A stretch of 64,000 nucleotides of DNA from JABMMZ01 sp040403495 (GCA_040403495.1 JBBAKM010000011.1:1-64000), one strand, 5' to 3'. Positions 8,581-18,594 are shown, counted from the first letter of the stretch. The notes: generated from the sequence alone by a model not told the origin. Numbers and translations: made by a program.

Positions 8581-10050
8581 ATGAAAGACCTTAAAATATT
8601 TGATACTTATTCCAAATCTTTGGCTAGTTTTAAGCCAATAAATGCTCCTTTTGTTGGTATTTATGTTTGTGGTCCAACGGTTTATGGAAATCCTCATTTA
8701 GGTCATGCACGTGGTCCTATTGTGTTTGATGTGCTTCATCGTTTCCTTAAGTTTTGTGGGTACAAAGTAAGGTTTGTAAGAAATATAACCGATGTAGGAC
8801 ATTTGGTAAATGACGGGGATGAGGGCGAAGATAAAATTGCTAAAAAAGCCAAAATTGAGCAATTAGAACCTATGGAAATTGCCCAGTTTTATACTGATAG
8901 TTACCATAAAATGTTGAATTCGTTGAATGTTTTGCCAGCTTCTATTGAACCGCGTGCCAGTGGTCATATTATTGAACAAATTGAAATGATTGAAACCATT
9001 ATTCAAAATGGTTTTGCTTATGAAGTGAATGGTTCTGTGTATTTTGATGTTATTAAGTTCAGTCAAACCAATGATTATGGCCGTTTGTCGGGACGAATAG
9101 TCGAAGATTTGTTAGCAGGTGCAGGAAATGAAACGCGCGAATTAGAAGGACAATCCGAGAAAAGAAGTCCTAATGATTTTGCACTTTGGAAAAAAGCTGG
9201 TCCTGAGCACATTATGCAATGGAGTAGTCCTTGGGGTAAAGGGTTTCCGGGTTGGCATATAGAATGTTCTGCTATGAGTAAAAAATATCTAGGCGAAACT
9301 TTTGATATTCATGGTGGTGGATTGGATTTGTTGTTCCCTCACCACGAATCGGAAATTGCTCAGTCGGTTGCATGTTCAAGCGCACAACCAGCCCGTTATT
9401 GGATGCACCACAACATGATTACTGTAAATGGTCAAAAAATGGCAAAATCCCTAAACAATGGTATCGCAATTGATGAGTTTTTTAGTGGTAATAATGCTTT
9501 ATTGGAACAAGCCTATTCTCCAATGACTCTTAAGTTCTTTGTTCTCCAAGCACATTACAGAGGAACACTCGACTTTAGCAACCAAGCATTACAAGCCTCA
9601 GAAAAAGGACTTAATAGATTGTTGGCAGCTTCTGATACAATCAAACAACTCAAAATAAGTAATGTATCCACTGTTGACATAGATAGTTTGGAAACCAAAT
9701 GTTTCGAAGCATTAGCAGATGATTTAAATACCCCTATTTTAATAGCTCATTTGTTTGAATTAGTTACATTAATTAATAATTTAGATAATGGAAGTCAAAC
9801 TATTAATAATGAGGATTATATTAAGTTAGAAGGTTTATATAATTCTTATGTTTTTGACTTGTTAGGACTGCAAAAAGAGGCAAGTCAAGGTAATGAAAAA
9901 TTAGAGGGTGTAATGAAACTCGTGATTGAGTTGCGAAAACAAGCAAAGGAGTCTAAAAACTACGCAGTTTCAGATGCTATCAGAAACCAATTAGCAGAAA
10001 TTGGAATTGAACTGAAAGACGGTAAGGAAGGAACTACTTTTACTTTTTAG
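8581..10050 (+). CDS. cysS: Cysteinyl-tRNA synthetase
   Basis: This full-length 489-residue class I synthetase charges tRNA-Cys. The zinc/HIGH region CGPTVYGNPHLGHARG starts at C30, with the HLGH signature at 39-42. The FPHHESEIAQS stretch supplies further zinc ligands. The second catalytic loop reads KMAKS at 286-290 instead of the textbook KMSKS. The C-terminal DALR-like helical domain ends with the SDAIRNQLAEIGIELKDGKEGT signature split around residue 465. It is divergent from the foldase operon and its stop overlaps the stop of the RidA gene by 4 bp. ATTTGC sits directly before the ATG, so the message may be nearly leaderless. Confidence 0.97.
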   Translation: MKDLKIFDTYSKSLASFKPINAPFVGIYVCGPTVYGNPHLGHARGPIVFDVLHRFLKFCGYKVRFVRNITDVGHLVNDGDEGEDKIAKKAKIEQLEPMEIAQFYTDSYHKMLNSLNVLPASIEPRASGHIIEQIEMIETIIQNGFAYEVNGSVYFDVIKFSQTNDYGRLSGRIVEDLLAGAGNETRELEGQSEKRSPNDFALWKKAGPEHIMQWSSPWGKGFPGWHIECSAMSKKYLGETFDIHGGGLDLLFPHHESEIAQSVACSSAQPARYWMHHNMITVNGQKMAKSLNNGIAIDEFFSGNNALLEQAYSPMTLKFFVLQAHYRGTLDFSNQALQASEKGLNRLLAASDTIKQLKISNVSTVDIDSLETKCFEALADDLNTPILIAHLFELVTLINNLDNGSQTINNEDYIKLEGLYNSYVFDLLGLQKEASQGNEKLEGVMKLVIELRKQAKESKNYAVSDAIRNQLAEIGIELKDGKEGTTFTF

Positions 10051-10463
10051 ATAGTAGCAATTACTTTTAACTCAATGCCAATTGGCGTTGGTAAACAATT
10101 GATTTCTAAAGTCGTTCTACAAGGGGGATTTTCGCTGAAATATTCAGCCCAAATTTTATTGTAGATTGGAAAATCATCTTTCATGTTGGTTAAAAAAACC
10201 GTTACATCTACGATATTATCCCAACTGCTTCCTGAATCTTCAAGTATGTAGCGAATGTTTTGAAACACACTGTGACACTGTTTAGCGATGTCATAACTTT
10301 TAATTTTGCCATTCTCATCTAATTCGACACCAGGAATAATTTTGGTGCCTCTTTCTCTTGGGCCTACACCGCTTAAAAATAGTAAATTTCCAACTCGTTT
10401 AGCGTGTGGGTATAATCCCACTGGTTCAGGTGCTTTGCTCGATTCTATGCTGTTTGGATTCAT
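10047..10463 (-). CDS. RidA/YjgF/YER057c-family protein
   Basis: This 138-residue protein has the chorismate-mutase-like fold signatures of the Rid family: LLFLSGVGPRERG, VFQNIRYILEDSGSSWDNIV and the C-terminal RTTLEINCLPTPIGIELKVIA with the key Arg (CRTT). Rid proteins hydrolyse reactive enamines and imines. The longer N-terminus and GPRERGT loop are closer to the 2-aminomuconate-deaminase-like branch than to archetypal RidA, so the exact substrate is open. It follows the WD40 gene by 2 bp on the same strand and is convergent with cysS. Confidence 0.85.
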   Translation of the reverse strand: MNPNSIESSKAPEPVGLYPHAKRVGNLLFLSGVGPRERGTKIIPGVELDENGKIKSYDIAKQCHSVFQNIRYILEDSGSSWDNIVDVTVFLTNMKDDFPIYNKIWAEYFSENPPCRTTLEINCLPTPIGIELKVIATI

Positions 10464-10465
10464 TG

Positions 10466-11518
10466 TTATTTGCTTGCCGTAGTTTTCTTAACAGTAGTTT
10501 TAGTGTTTGTGTTTTTACTTGGTGCTTTTTGTACAGTAGAAGATTTTGTGATACTTTCTACGCCTGTATTGTAAATAAGGGAACCTAAAATATTGCCATC
10601 CATGTGGGTAGCAATTGCAATTTGCTTTCCGTTTTTACAAAAAGAAACTGAACGGACATTTTTACCCATTTCTTTAAAATCTGCAATGTGCTTGCCTGTT
10701 TCAACTTCAAATAGTTTTGTTGAACCATCGTTGCAACCACCAATGATATAACGGCCATCAGAACTATATTGTAAGCAAGTAACTTTCCACTCAAAGCCAC
10801 TTAATTTTTTCACTTGTTTTCCAGTATTAATATCCCAAATAATAATGCTTTTGTCATGACTTGCACTGGCCATAAAACCAGCAACAGGAGATAAATCCAA
10901 CATGTTCACCTCATCGCCATGTCCTGTAAAAGTCAATAATTCTTCGTTTTTACCAATAGCCTCAATTTTCTTAATGATGCCCCCTTTTAATGCGACATAA
11001 TAATATTTTCTATCACTGCTTAATTTTAAATCATTGATAGGACCACCCATTTTAATAGTTTTATTCTTTTTATTATCTCTTAAATGAGTTAGTTTTATGT
11101 TGCCATCAATACTAGAAGTAACTAAATAAGTCATTGAAGGATCCAAAAACGCAGAGGTTACGGGTTCCATGTGAATGTTGTAGACTTTACTCAAACTAGG
11201 CGTGTCCAAATTCCATAGTCTGCAGGAATAGTCCTTGCTAGAACTAACCAAATATTTACTGTTTTTAGAAAAAACCAAACGGGTAACAGAACCCAAATGG
11301 CCATTAAAAGTTTGTTTTATTTTGGGTATTCCAAACGAATCTAATTCGTATATGTGAATAACCCCATCTGCACTTCCACTCGCCAATAACTTCCCGTCTA
11401 AAGAATATGCAACCGATTCAACATTAAAAGTGTGTTCAGTTAATTTTATTTTAAAGGATTGTGCATCAAGCGAAATACACATGAAACATAAATAGAAAAG
11501 GCTTATTATCTGTTTCAT
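10466..11518 (-). CDS. Secreted WD40-repeat protein
   Basis: This 350-residue protein has a signal peptide (MKQIISLFYLCFMCISLDAQ) and about seven WD40 blades, for example LDGKLLASGSADGVIHIYEL, NSKYLVSSSKDYSCRLWNL, AGFMASASHDKSIIIWDI and DGRYIIGGCNDGSTKLFEV. Such a propeller is a protein-interaction platform, here probably in the periplasm or outside. The last 25 residues are a Lys/Thr/Ser-rich tail (KNTNTKTTVKKTTASK) with no T9SS domain. It is the upstream partner of the RidA gene with a 2-bp gap, but no functional link is apparent. Confidence 0.85.
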   Translation of the reverse strand: MKQIISLFYLCFMCISLDAQSFKIKLTEHTFNVESVAYSLDGKLLASGSADGVIHIYELDSFGIPKIKQTFNGHLGSVTRLVFSKNSKYLVSSSKDYSCRLWNLDTPSLSKVYNIHMEPVTSAFLDPSMTYLVTSSIDGNIKLTHLRDNKKNKTIKMGGPINDLKLSSDRKYYYVALKGGIIKKIEAIGKNEELLTFTGHGDEVNMLDLSPVAGFMASASHDKSIIIWDINTGKQVKKLSGFEWKVTCLQYSSDGRYIIGGCNDGSTKLFEVETGKHIADFKEMGKNVRSVSFCKNGKQIAIATHMDGNILGSLIYNTGVESITKSSTVQKAPSKNTNTKTTVKKTTASK

Positions 11519-11614
11519 AATTGATTAAATTAATTAGAACGCTAAATTACTAATTTAAAATGATAAATAATTAACATTTTCAAAAAAAATTGTACTTAAT
11601 TCGCAGTTGATATT

Positions 11615-13879
11615 ATGTCTACAACAAAACAACAACAGGATGCATTAGATTACCACAGCACAGGACGTCCAGGTAAAATTGAAGTGATATCTACAAAACC
11701 AACTCAAACTAAGCGTGACCTTAGTCTAGCATACTCCCCAGGGGTAGCAGAACCATGTCTTATGATTGCGGAAAATGTGGAAGATGTCTATAAATATACA
11801 GCAAAAGGGAACCTAGTTGCTGTTATAACAAATGGAACTGCAGTTCTCGGTTTAGGTGATATTGGTCCCGAAGCTTCCAAACCTGTTATGGAAGGAAAAG
11901 GCGTTCTTTTCAAAATTTTTGCTGATATTGATGTTTTTGATATTGAGCTCAATACAAAAGATATTGACAGTTTTGTTGCTTGTGTTAAAGCTTTAGAACC
12001 TACTTTTGGTGGTATTAATTTGGAAGATATTAAAGCACCCGAGTGTTTTGAAATTGAAGAACAACTTAAAAAAGCGCTTAAAATTCCAATTATGCATGAT
12101 GACCAACACGGTACCGCTATCATTAGTGGTGCTGCTTTGTTGAATGCCCTTGAAATAACTGGGAAAAAAATAGAAAACATTAAAATGGTGGTAAATGGCG
12201 CAGGTGCCAGTGCCATGAGTTGTTCCAAATTGTTTATTGCCCTTGGTGTAAAAAAAGAAAATGTATTAATGCTGGATAGTAAAGGTACTCTTAGAACCAG
12301 CAGAACGGATTTGGATAAATATAAAACTTATTTCGCTACAGAAACCTCTATCGAAACACTTGAAGATGCCATGAAAGGCGCTGATGTTTTTGTAGGATTG
12401 TCTAAAGCTGATATTCTTACCCAAGACATGATTAAAAGTATGGCAAGTGATCCTATTGTTTTTGCAATGGCGAATCCCGACCCTGAAATTTCTTATGAAT
12501 TGGCCATTAGCGCTCGACCAGATATCATTTTCGCAACCGGTAGAAGCGATTATCCTAATCAAGTGAATAACGTGCTTGGGTTTCCTTTTATTTTTAGAGG
12601 AGCGCTCGACGTAAGAGCTACAACTATCAATGAGGAAATGAAATTAGCTGCTGTCAGAGCTATTGCGCAGTTGGCCAAAGAACCTGTGCCTGACACTGTA
12701 ATGAAAGCTTACAATGAAAGCAATGTTGAATTCGGTAGGACTTATATTATCCCGAAACCAATCGACCCAAGACTAATTGAATGTGTGAGTCCTGCTGTGG
12801 CTAAAGCTGCTATGGACAGTGGTGTAGCTAAACATCCTATTGCCAATTGGGAGAATTATAAACTTGAACTTAGAAACAGGTTAGGTCTCGACAATCGTTT
12901 TATCCGTAGAATGATGACTAGGGCAAGACAAAATCCTAAACGTGTGGTTTTTGCCGAAGCAGACAATGTTAAAATTCTAAAAGCAGCTCAAATTTGTAAA
13001 GAAGAAGGTATTGCAATTCCTATTTTATTGGGAAATAAAGAAAAAATACAAGCACTATTGTTAGACAATGCCATTGATTTAGGTGAGGTATCAATTATTG
13101 ACCCTCTTTTGGAAGATGCTAAAAGAGAGGAATACGGTCAGTTGTTTTTTGATAAACGCCAAAGAAAAGGAGTTAATATTTATGAATCTATCAAGTTGAT
13201 GCGTGATAGAAATTATTACGGTTGTATGATGGTAAATCAAGGGGAGGGCGATGCGTTTATCTCGGGGTTGACTAAAAATTACCCTCGTTCGTTAAAACCT
13301 GCAATGCAAATTGTTGGCAAGGAAGAAGGGATTACTAAAATTGCAGGTATGTATATTATTATGACCAAAAAAGGACCTTACTTTTTTGCAGATACTACTG
13401 TAAATATAGATCCTACCGCCGAAGAATTGGTTGAAATAGCGAAAAGTACCCATGCAGAAGTCTTGAAATTAGGTGTTAAACCTAATATCGCATTGTTGAG
13501 TTATAGTAATTTTGGAAGTGCCAAAGGTGAAGTGCCTGAAAAAGTTAGTAAAGCCGTTGCTTATCTTCATAAAAACAATCCGGAAATAACCATTGATGGA
13601 GACGTTCAAGCAAATTTTGCTATGAATAATGAATTACTAAAAGAAAACTTCCCCTTTAGTACCTTAGTTGATAAGGATGTAAATACCTTTATATTTCCCA
13701 ATCTTGCTTCAGGAAATATTGCCTATAAATTTGCGCAAAGTTTTGGACATTCTGAAAGCATGGGGCCTGTATTATTAGGATTTAATAAATCAGTGCATTT
13801 CTTGCAATTAGGAAGCTCAATAAGAGAAATTGTAAATATGGTTGCGGTAGCTGTTATTGATGCCCAAGGAAAATCTTAG
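11615..13879 (+). CDS. maeB: NADP-dependent malic enzyme with phosphotransacetylase-like C-terminal domain
   Basis: This 754-residue protein has the long bacterial MaeB form. Residues 1-430 are the malic enzyme (AYSPGVAEPC, MHDDQHGTAI metal site, NGAGASAMSCSKL nucleotide site, ATGRSDYPNQVNNVLGFPFI). Residues 430-754 resemble phosphate acetyltransferase (RVVFAEADNVKILKAA, EGDAFISGLTKNYP, VLLGFNKSVHFLQLGSS). It decarboxylates malate to pyruvate while making NADPH, and in characterised homologues the PTA-like part binds acetyl-CoA and regulates activity. It is divergent from the WD40 gene and its stop overlaps the LUD gene stop by 4 bp. Confidence 0.95.
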   Translation: MSTTKQQQDALDYHSTGRPGKIEVISTKPTQTKRDLSLAYSPGVAEPCLMIAENVEDVYKYTAKGNLVAVITNGTAVLGLGDIGPEASKPVMEGKGVLFKIFADIDVFDIELNTKDIDSFVACVKALEPTFGGINLEDIKAPECFEIEEQLKKALKIPIMHDDQHGTAIISGAALLNALEITGKKIENIKMVVNGAGASAMSCSKLFIALGVKKENVLMLDSKGTLRTSRTDLDKYKTYFATETSIETLEDAMKGADVFVGLSKADILTQDMIKSMASDPIVFAMANPDPEISYELAISARPDIIFATGRSDYPNQVNNVLGFPFIFRGALDVRATTINEEMKLAAVRAIAQLAKEPVPDTVMKAYNESNVEFGRTYIIPKPIDPRLIECVSPAVAKAAMDSGVAKHPIANWENYKLELRNRLGLDNRFIRRMMTRARQNPKRVVFAEADNVKILKAAQICKEEGIAIPILLGNKEKIQALLLDNAIDLGEVSIIDPLLEDAKREEYGQLFFDKRQRKGVNIYESIKLMRDRNYYGCMMVNQGEGDAFISGLTKNYPRSLKPAMQIVGKEEGITKIAGMYIIMTKKGPYFFADTTVNIDPTAEELVEIAKSTHAEVLKLGVKPNIALLSYSNFGSAKGEVPEKVSKAVAYLHKNNPEITIDGDVQANFAMNNELLKENFPFSTLVDKDVNTFIFPNLASGNIAYKFAQSFGHSESMGPVLLGFNKSVHFLQLGSSIREIVNMVAVAVIDAQGKS

Positions 13880-14904
13880 GAATTAATAGGTCCAAAAAAC
13901 TGCTCTGTTGCAAATTTTTTAAACTTAGTTGCTTGATTAAATTTATTTGGTTGTGTTGCTAACTGCGCTGAACTAGGATTTAATAAACTAAGGAATGTGC
14001 TTGTTTTTTCATCTTCTTTAATGGAGGCACGCGCTTCCATTACTTGTTCGTATAAGTTTAAATCATACGGCAAATATTCCGAAAGATGCTTAAACCCATA
14101 ATTATTGTAAATAATTGAAGAATAAGTTTTTAATCCATTCATGAAGGGGTACAGAAAATATTGCAACGAGTCTAAATCTTTGGGATTATCTTCTTTATTT
14201 TCAGTAGCTTGAATAGGACATACTGGTGGTAATGCAAAATTCAATAAACTAAATAAAGGCCTATGAGCTGGAATTTCTAACAGTTTACTTTTGTTATTAT
14301 CGTTGATTATCAAAATTATTTCACCATTAAAGCCTCTTAATTTCCCCGGTCTGCACAATAGCTCGGCGGGATAACTTAAAGAACCTGTTTCATACACAGA
14401 ATAGAGTAATTTAGATAATGGTAGTTCATTTTGATGACTCAATATGGTGTCAATTCCCGCAATAATAATCACTTTTTTAGCATTTACAACTTGTAAATAC
14501 TCTTCAACACTATAAAACGAACAATAAATATTACCTGTATTTGCAATGATAAATTTTGCATCGGTAACCACTACATCTGCTTGTTGGTGATTTTTAATTG
14601 TTTCTGAGTCAATATCAAGAAGGACAGATTGTAAACCTACATGTCTATGGAAATTGATTTTGTCAAATCCTTTAAGGTGTTTGTTTATAGTTTCAATGGT
14701 ACTTGCATTGTCAGGACACCATGTTATTTTTCCATCCGTTTTTTTGACATTTGTATCAAACTCAAACAAGAGCTTATCAAGATTTTCGCTTGCTTTCCAT
14801 CTCCAAAAACTAAGTCTTTTTTTAGCCAAAGAAAGGTCTTTGAAATGAGCTAAACTCTCGTTAAGTTTTTGCAGATAGTCCGTATGTTTTTCTGTAAAAT
14901 TCAT
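13876..14904 (-). CDS. LUD-domain protein (LutB-like) lacking iron-sulfur motifs
   Basis: This 342-residue protein has a central segment ADVVVTDAKFIIANTGNIY that matches the LUD signature of lactate-utilisation proteins LutB and LutC. The following YLQVVNAKKVIIIAGIDTIL fits the same fold. Unlike LutB, no CxxCxxC ferredoxin clusters occur; the few cysteines are isolated. The protein may therefore be a stand-alone LUD protein of unknown role. It starts 3 bp after the panC stop on the same strand, so it is probably co-transcribed with pantothenate synthesis. Confidence 0.65.
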   Translation of the reverse strand: MNFTEKHTDYLQKLNESLAHFKDLSLAKKRLSFWRWKASENLDKLLFEFDTNVKKTDGKITWCPDNASTIETINKHLKGFDKINFHRHVGLQSVLLDIDSETIKNHQQADVVVTDAKFIIANTGNIYCSFYSVEEYLQVVNAKKVIIIAGIDTILSHQNELPLSKLLYSVYETGSLSYPAELLCRPGKLRGFNGEIILIINDNNKSKLLEIPAHRPLFSLLNFALPPVCPIQATENKEDNPKDLDSLQYFLYPFMNGLKTYSSIIYNNYGFKHLSEYLPYDLNLYEQVMEARASIKEDEKTSTFLSLLNPSSAQLATQPNKFNQATKFKKFATEQFFGPINS

Positions 14905-14907
14905 AAT

Positions 14908-15744
14908 TTAAATAACGATGTTGTCTATTAGTCTTACATCTTCTACGATTACTGCAACCAACAAAATATTATTTCTGACAGGCATCCATTGCTTATTTGG
15001 TTTAAGTGTATGCTTATCTGCCACCGAAAAATAATCAATTTCTATGGGATATTGTTTTAATAATTTTAAGCCCTCATTTAGTGCTGTATTTATGTCAATT
15101 TTATTGAAATTTGATTTCACTTCTTTCATTGCTTTGTAGATGTTAGAAGCTACTTTCAGACCCTCTTTACTCAGTCTTTTGTTTCTTGAGCTCATTGCTA
15201 AGCCACTTTTTTCTCTAATCGTAGGACAAAATTTAAGTCTAATGTTTTTAAAATATTGGTCTCGCAAATTTTTAATCACTAGGCATTGTTGAAAATCTTT
15301 CAGACCAAAAAAGGCTTTGTGTGGTTCAACCAAACTAAATAAACGGTGAACAACAGCTGCAACTCCAGCAAAATGTCCAGGCCTTTTCTCACCCTCATAT
15401 ACTTTATCCAAATCGTGTAGCGGAATATCAACATTACTCATCCCAGAAGGATATATCTCTTCATAGGTTGGAATGTATAATAAATCACAATTTACAGATT
15501 TGAGTAATTCTATATCTTCATTGATAGTAATTGGGTATTTATTAAAATCTTCTTTATTATTGAACTGTTTGGGGTTTACAAAGATAGAAACAACAGTAAA
15601 TAAATTTTCTTTTTTACTTTTTTCAATCAGTTTTAAATGGCCATGATGTAATGCACCCATTGTGGGAACAAAACCAATTTTTTGATTTATATCTGGGTTT
15701 TTTAAGAATTTTTTAAGTTCTTTATTGGTTTTGGCAATTAGCAT
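14908..15744 (-). CDS. panC: Pantothenate synthetase
   Basis: This 278-residue, full-length enzyme joins pantoate and beta-alanine using ATP in coenzyme A synthesis. The nucleotidyl-transferase motif FVPTMGALHHGHLKLIEKS is near the N-terminus. SIFVNPKQFN, the pantoate-binding loop RPGHFAGVAAVVHRLF, the FGLKDFQQC segment and the MSSRNKRLS loop are all present. It is the first gene of a two-gene run with the LUD protein. panB and panD are not in this window. Confidence 0.96.
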   Translation of the reverse strand: MLIAKTNKELKKFLKNPDINQKIGFVPTMGALHHGHLKLIEKSKKENLFTVVSIFVNPKQFNNKEDFNKYPITINEDIELLKSVNCDLLYIPTYEEIYPSGMSNVDIPLHDLDKVYEGEKRPGHFAGVAAVVHRLFSLVEPHKAFFGLKDFQQCLVIKNLRDQYFKNIRLKFCPTIREKSGLAMSSRNKRLSKEGLKVASNIYKAMKEVKSNFNKIDINTALNEGLKLLKQYPIEIDYFSVADKHTLKPNKQWMPVRNNILLVAVIVEDVRLIDNIVI

Positions 15745-15795
15745 TTTTTTCTACCGCAAAATAAGTTTAACCCTACAACAAATCAAACAGTTATT

Positions 15796-15830
15796 AAAAA
15801 AAAATCCGCACTATTTTGGAGTGCGGATTT
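15796..15830 (-). terminator. Rho-independent terminator after the T9SS BNR-type gene
   Basis: An 11-bp perfect stem (15802-15812 with 15820-15830) has a 7-nt loop. Read on the minus strand it is followed by a run of U (the A-run at 15796-15804). It lies 20 bp after the stop of the minus-strand gene at 15850. Confidence 0.85.
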
Positions 15831-15849
15831 TCAATGTATTTTAATTTGA

Positions 15850-18525
15850 TTATCTTCTTATAACTAGTTTTATAGAACCGTTATTTGTGTTTCCACCTTT
15901 TGAACCTGTGCTTGTGATAACATAAACCCCAGATTTAATTAAAGCAGTTTCGAATGAAACACTGTTAGTTCCAACATGGGCTAAGTGAGTATGTGAATAG
16001 GTTACTTTACCATTGATGTCAATTACATTTAGGGTTACTTTTTCATTAACTGGTGAATCAAATGTTACGGTTACTATGTCATTTGCTGGATTTGGATAAG
16101 CTGATAATGCATGAGTTAATTTTTTAGAAACACCTTCTTTCAATGACGTTCTGTATTGAACACATTCAAAAAATCCTCTACCATGTGTTCCTGCATAAAT
16201 AGCACCTTGACTTTTGTATGGGAAATAAAATTGTCTTAAAGATAAGGTTGGTACTCTTGGGAATTTACTATTGACACTTTGTGAAGTCCAAGTATTTCCG
16301 CCATCATCACTAGCAAAAATTCCTAAATCTGTTCCTACAAAGTAAGAGTTTGAACTTGCGTATGTGATGACACCATCGTAAACAGGCATGTCAGGAATAT
16401 TATTGGTTATGTTAGTATAACTTGGAGTGCCTAACATATCATTACCTACAAATACGTGACTTCCACCACCATAGTTACCAATAGTGATTAATGCCTTATT
16501 AGAATTTCTAGGGTCTAAGTTCACTGAAGTAATAGAACGACCACCTGAATTGAAATTCAAGTTAGTCATTGTAATTCCTGGTGGTATCGACAATTCAGGT
16601 GAGAAAGGTAAGTAAGTAGCAGTGTTTAAACCATCAACTCTCCAAATTGTGTTACTGTTAGAGATAAATAAAGAACTTCCATCAGGTGTTACTTCCATAT
16701 CCCAAACTTCTGCATTTCCTTGAGATGTTGCAATTAAATACCAATTTGGTTCTTTATCAAAGTTAGTGATGTTTTCTGCCATCCACACTTGACCGAATCT
16801 TGCAAAGAACAATCTAGATTGTTTGTTTTCGTAATCTGGATGCTCCCACAAAATATATTTAGTGTTGAATGGTGCCCATGAAGATGGATTATTGTGACCA
16901 CAGTATTCTGCTGTATCTGTTAATCCAGTAAACGCTCTAGCGATACGACGATCCCAAACACATAGTTGTGTTCTTCCAAAATCTTTTGATCTTGTGATAT
17001 TACCAAAGTAAGAAGACGAAAATATTATTGAGTTATTTTTAGTAGAAATTTGAGAAGTGAAACCATCACCTCCTCTTATTTCAACTGCAGATTTTGAAGT
17101 ATTTCCTCTTTTGTTGATATATAAAGAGCCATTGTCTTGCGTTCCACCTGTTACATTGCCATCATAATCAGCCGCAACATAATAGAATTGCGTTGCGTTA
17201 AAGCCGAAGTTTTTTGGAGCATAGGTTCTAAGGTTGTCTGAACTAAAGAATAGTCCACCGTCGCATCCAATAATTAACGTAGGAGGGGTTGTAGACATAT
17301 CCCATTGTAATACGTGTTTGTCTGCGTGAACGTGTGCTGGGTTAGCACCGCCAAAATCGTTCAATGAAGCGATATATCTTGGGTTAGTATTAATTTTCCA
17401 TTCAGCTAAAAACACACCACCCATGATAATATGGTTTTTATCTCTTGGATTAACAGTAATAACGTTGTTAAAGTTGCCTTGACCTTGCAAAGAGTTAGAC
17501 AATGGGTCGAAGTAAATAGAGCCAGTATTGATAATTTTAGTCCATGAAGTGCCGCCATCTGTAGAACGGTAAACACCTTCCAATCTTGATGCGTTATTTG
17601 AAGTCATAACATACACATAATTTGGGTCTTCAGGAGAGATAGCAATAGATGCACGAACGAAACTAATACCTTCAGGAGTGATAGTAGTCCAATTAGAACC
17701 TCTGTCAGAACTTTTGAAAATATTACTTCCTATTTGAGCATATATGTGACCGTTAGTTGCAACTTTCACTTCTTTTGAAGCACCAGTTCTACCTCTTGTC
17801 CATGTTAATCCATCGTCCGAATATTGAACGCCTGCATCAGTAGAAGCATATATTCTTGTTCCAAATTCTGCAGGTTCAGCAGCCAATGAGCTAATGTTTC
17901 CAAAATTTCTGGTTGAAGGTACATTGGTGAAAGTACGACCTCTGTTTGTAGAGATAAACATGCCAAATCCTTGGAAACCTGGCGTTCCTCTTAGAGTACC
18001 GTCTATAGAAACGAATTGACCTTCGCCTGTTCCGTATACAATTGTTCCGTTAGAATTTTGTGCAATACTAGAAACATTTAAATTTTCTTGTAAGTCGTTG
18101 ACTGGTGACCAAGAAGAGCCTCTGGAAGTAGATCTAAACAATCCACCACTAACACCCCCAACATACATAATAGATGGTGTATCTCTGTCTTGTAAAAATG
18201 CTCTCGTTCTTCCACCAACATTGTCAGGACCCAATTCATTCCAAGTTGCATTAATTGCACGTTTGGAACTAACTTGGTTAGAAGCATTTAATGCATTAAA
18301 ATATTCCTCAGGACTTACAGTTCCTGTAGCAATATTTGTACGAATAGAGTTGAAATATTCTGACATTCCAGCAGCTTTCTTTCCGCCGGGAACAACATAA
18401 GAATATAAAGTTTTCATTTGACTTTCGTTACGTGCAACGTATTCGCTTTTCTTTGTACTGATTGAAACAAACAAGGTTGATAAAATCACGAAAAATACAC
18501 TTAGGTATAGAATTCTTTTTTTCAT
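15850..18525 (-). CDS. Large secreted protein with VPS10/BNR-type beta-propeller and T9SS type A sorting domain
   Basis: This 891-residue protein begins with a hydrophobic signal sequence (MKKRILYLSVFFVILSTLFV). The body contains many BNR/Asp-box style repeats of sortilin or sialidase propellers, such as SDDGLTWTRG, SSDRGSNWTTI, STDGGTSWTKI and SDDGGNTWTSQS. The last 80 residues form a type A T9SS sorting domain (LSAYPNPANDIVTVTF, ending KLVIRR), so it should be exported by the Por/T9SS machinery and anchored or released at the surface. No catalytic sialidase residues can be assigned, so the propeller may only bind. It has its own promoter and terminator and is a single-gene transcript. Confidence 0.88.
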   Translation of the reverse strand: MKKRILYLSVFFVILSTLFVSISTKKSEYVARNESQMKTLYSYVVPGGKKAAGMSEYFNSIRTNIATGTVSPEEYFNALNASNQVSSKRAINATWNELGPDNVGGRTRAFLQDRDTPSIMYVGGVSGGLFRSTSRGSSWSPVNDLQENLNVSSIAQNSNGTIVYGTGEGQFVSIDGTLRGTPGFQGFGMFISTNRGRTFTNVPSTRNFGNISSLAAEPAEFGTRIYASTDAGVQYSDDGLTWTRGRTGASKEVKVATNGHIYAQIGSNIFKSSDRGSNWTTITPEGISFVRASIAISPEDPNYVYVMTSNNASRLEGVYRSTDGGTSWTKIINTGSIYFDPLSNSLQGQGNFNNVITVNPRDKNHIIMGGVFLAEWKINTNPRYIASLNDFGGANPAHVHADKHVLQWDMSTTPPTLIIGCDGGLFFSSDNLRTYAPKNFGFNATQFYYVAADYDGNVTGGTQDNGSLYINKRGNTSKSAVEIRGGDGFTSQISTKNNSIIFSSSYFGNITRSKDFGRTQLCVWDRRIARAFTGLTDTAEYCGHNNPSSWAPFNTKYILWEHPDYENKQSRLFFARFGQVWMAENITNFDKEPNWYLIATSQGNAEVWDMEVTPDGSSLFISNSNTIWRVDGLNTATYLPFSPELSIPPGITMTNLNFNSGGRSITSVNLDPRNSNKALITIGNYGGGSHVFVGNDMLGTPSYTNITNNIPDMPVYDGVITYASSNSYFVGTDLGIFASDDGGNTWTSQSVNSKFPRVPTLSLRQFYFPYKSQGAIYAGTHGRGFFECVQYRTSLKEGVSKKLTHALSAYPNPANDIVTVTFDSPVNEKVTLNVIDINGKVTYSHTHLAHVGTNSVSFETALIKSGVYVITSTGSKGGNTNNGSIKLVIRR

Positions 18526-18556
18526 AAATTAACTATTTTTTAACTTAAACAATTTT

Positions 18557-18587
18557 CAAATTTAGGATTTTTATTTTTAGTTGTCAA
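18557..18587 (-). promoter_or_regulatory. Bacteroidota-type promoter for the T9SS BNR gene
   Basis: On the minus strand TTG (18585-18587) and TAAATTTG (18557-18564) are separated by 20 bp, matching the -33/-7 consensus of the phylum. The -7 element ends 31 bp before the ATG at 18525. Confidence 0.7.
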
Positions 18588-18594
18588 CTTTTTT

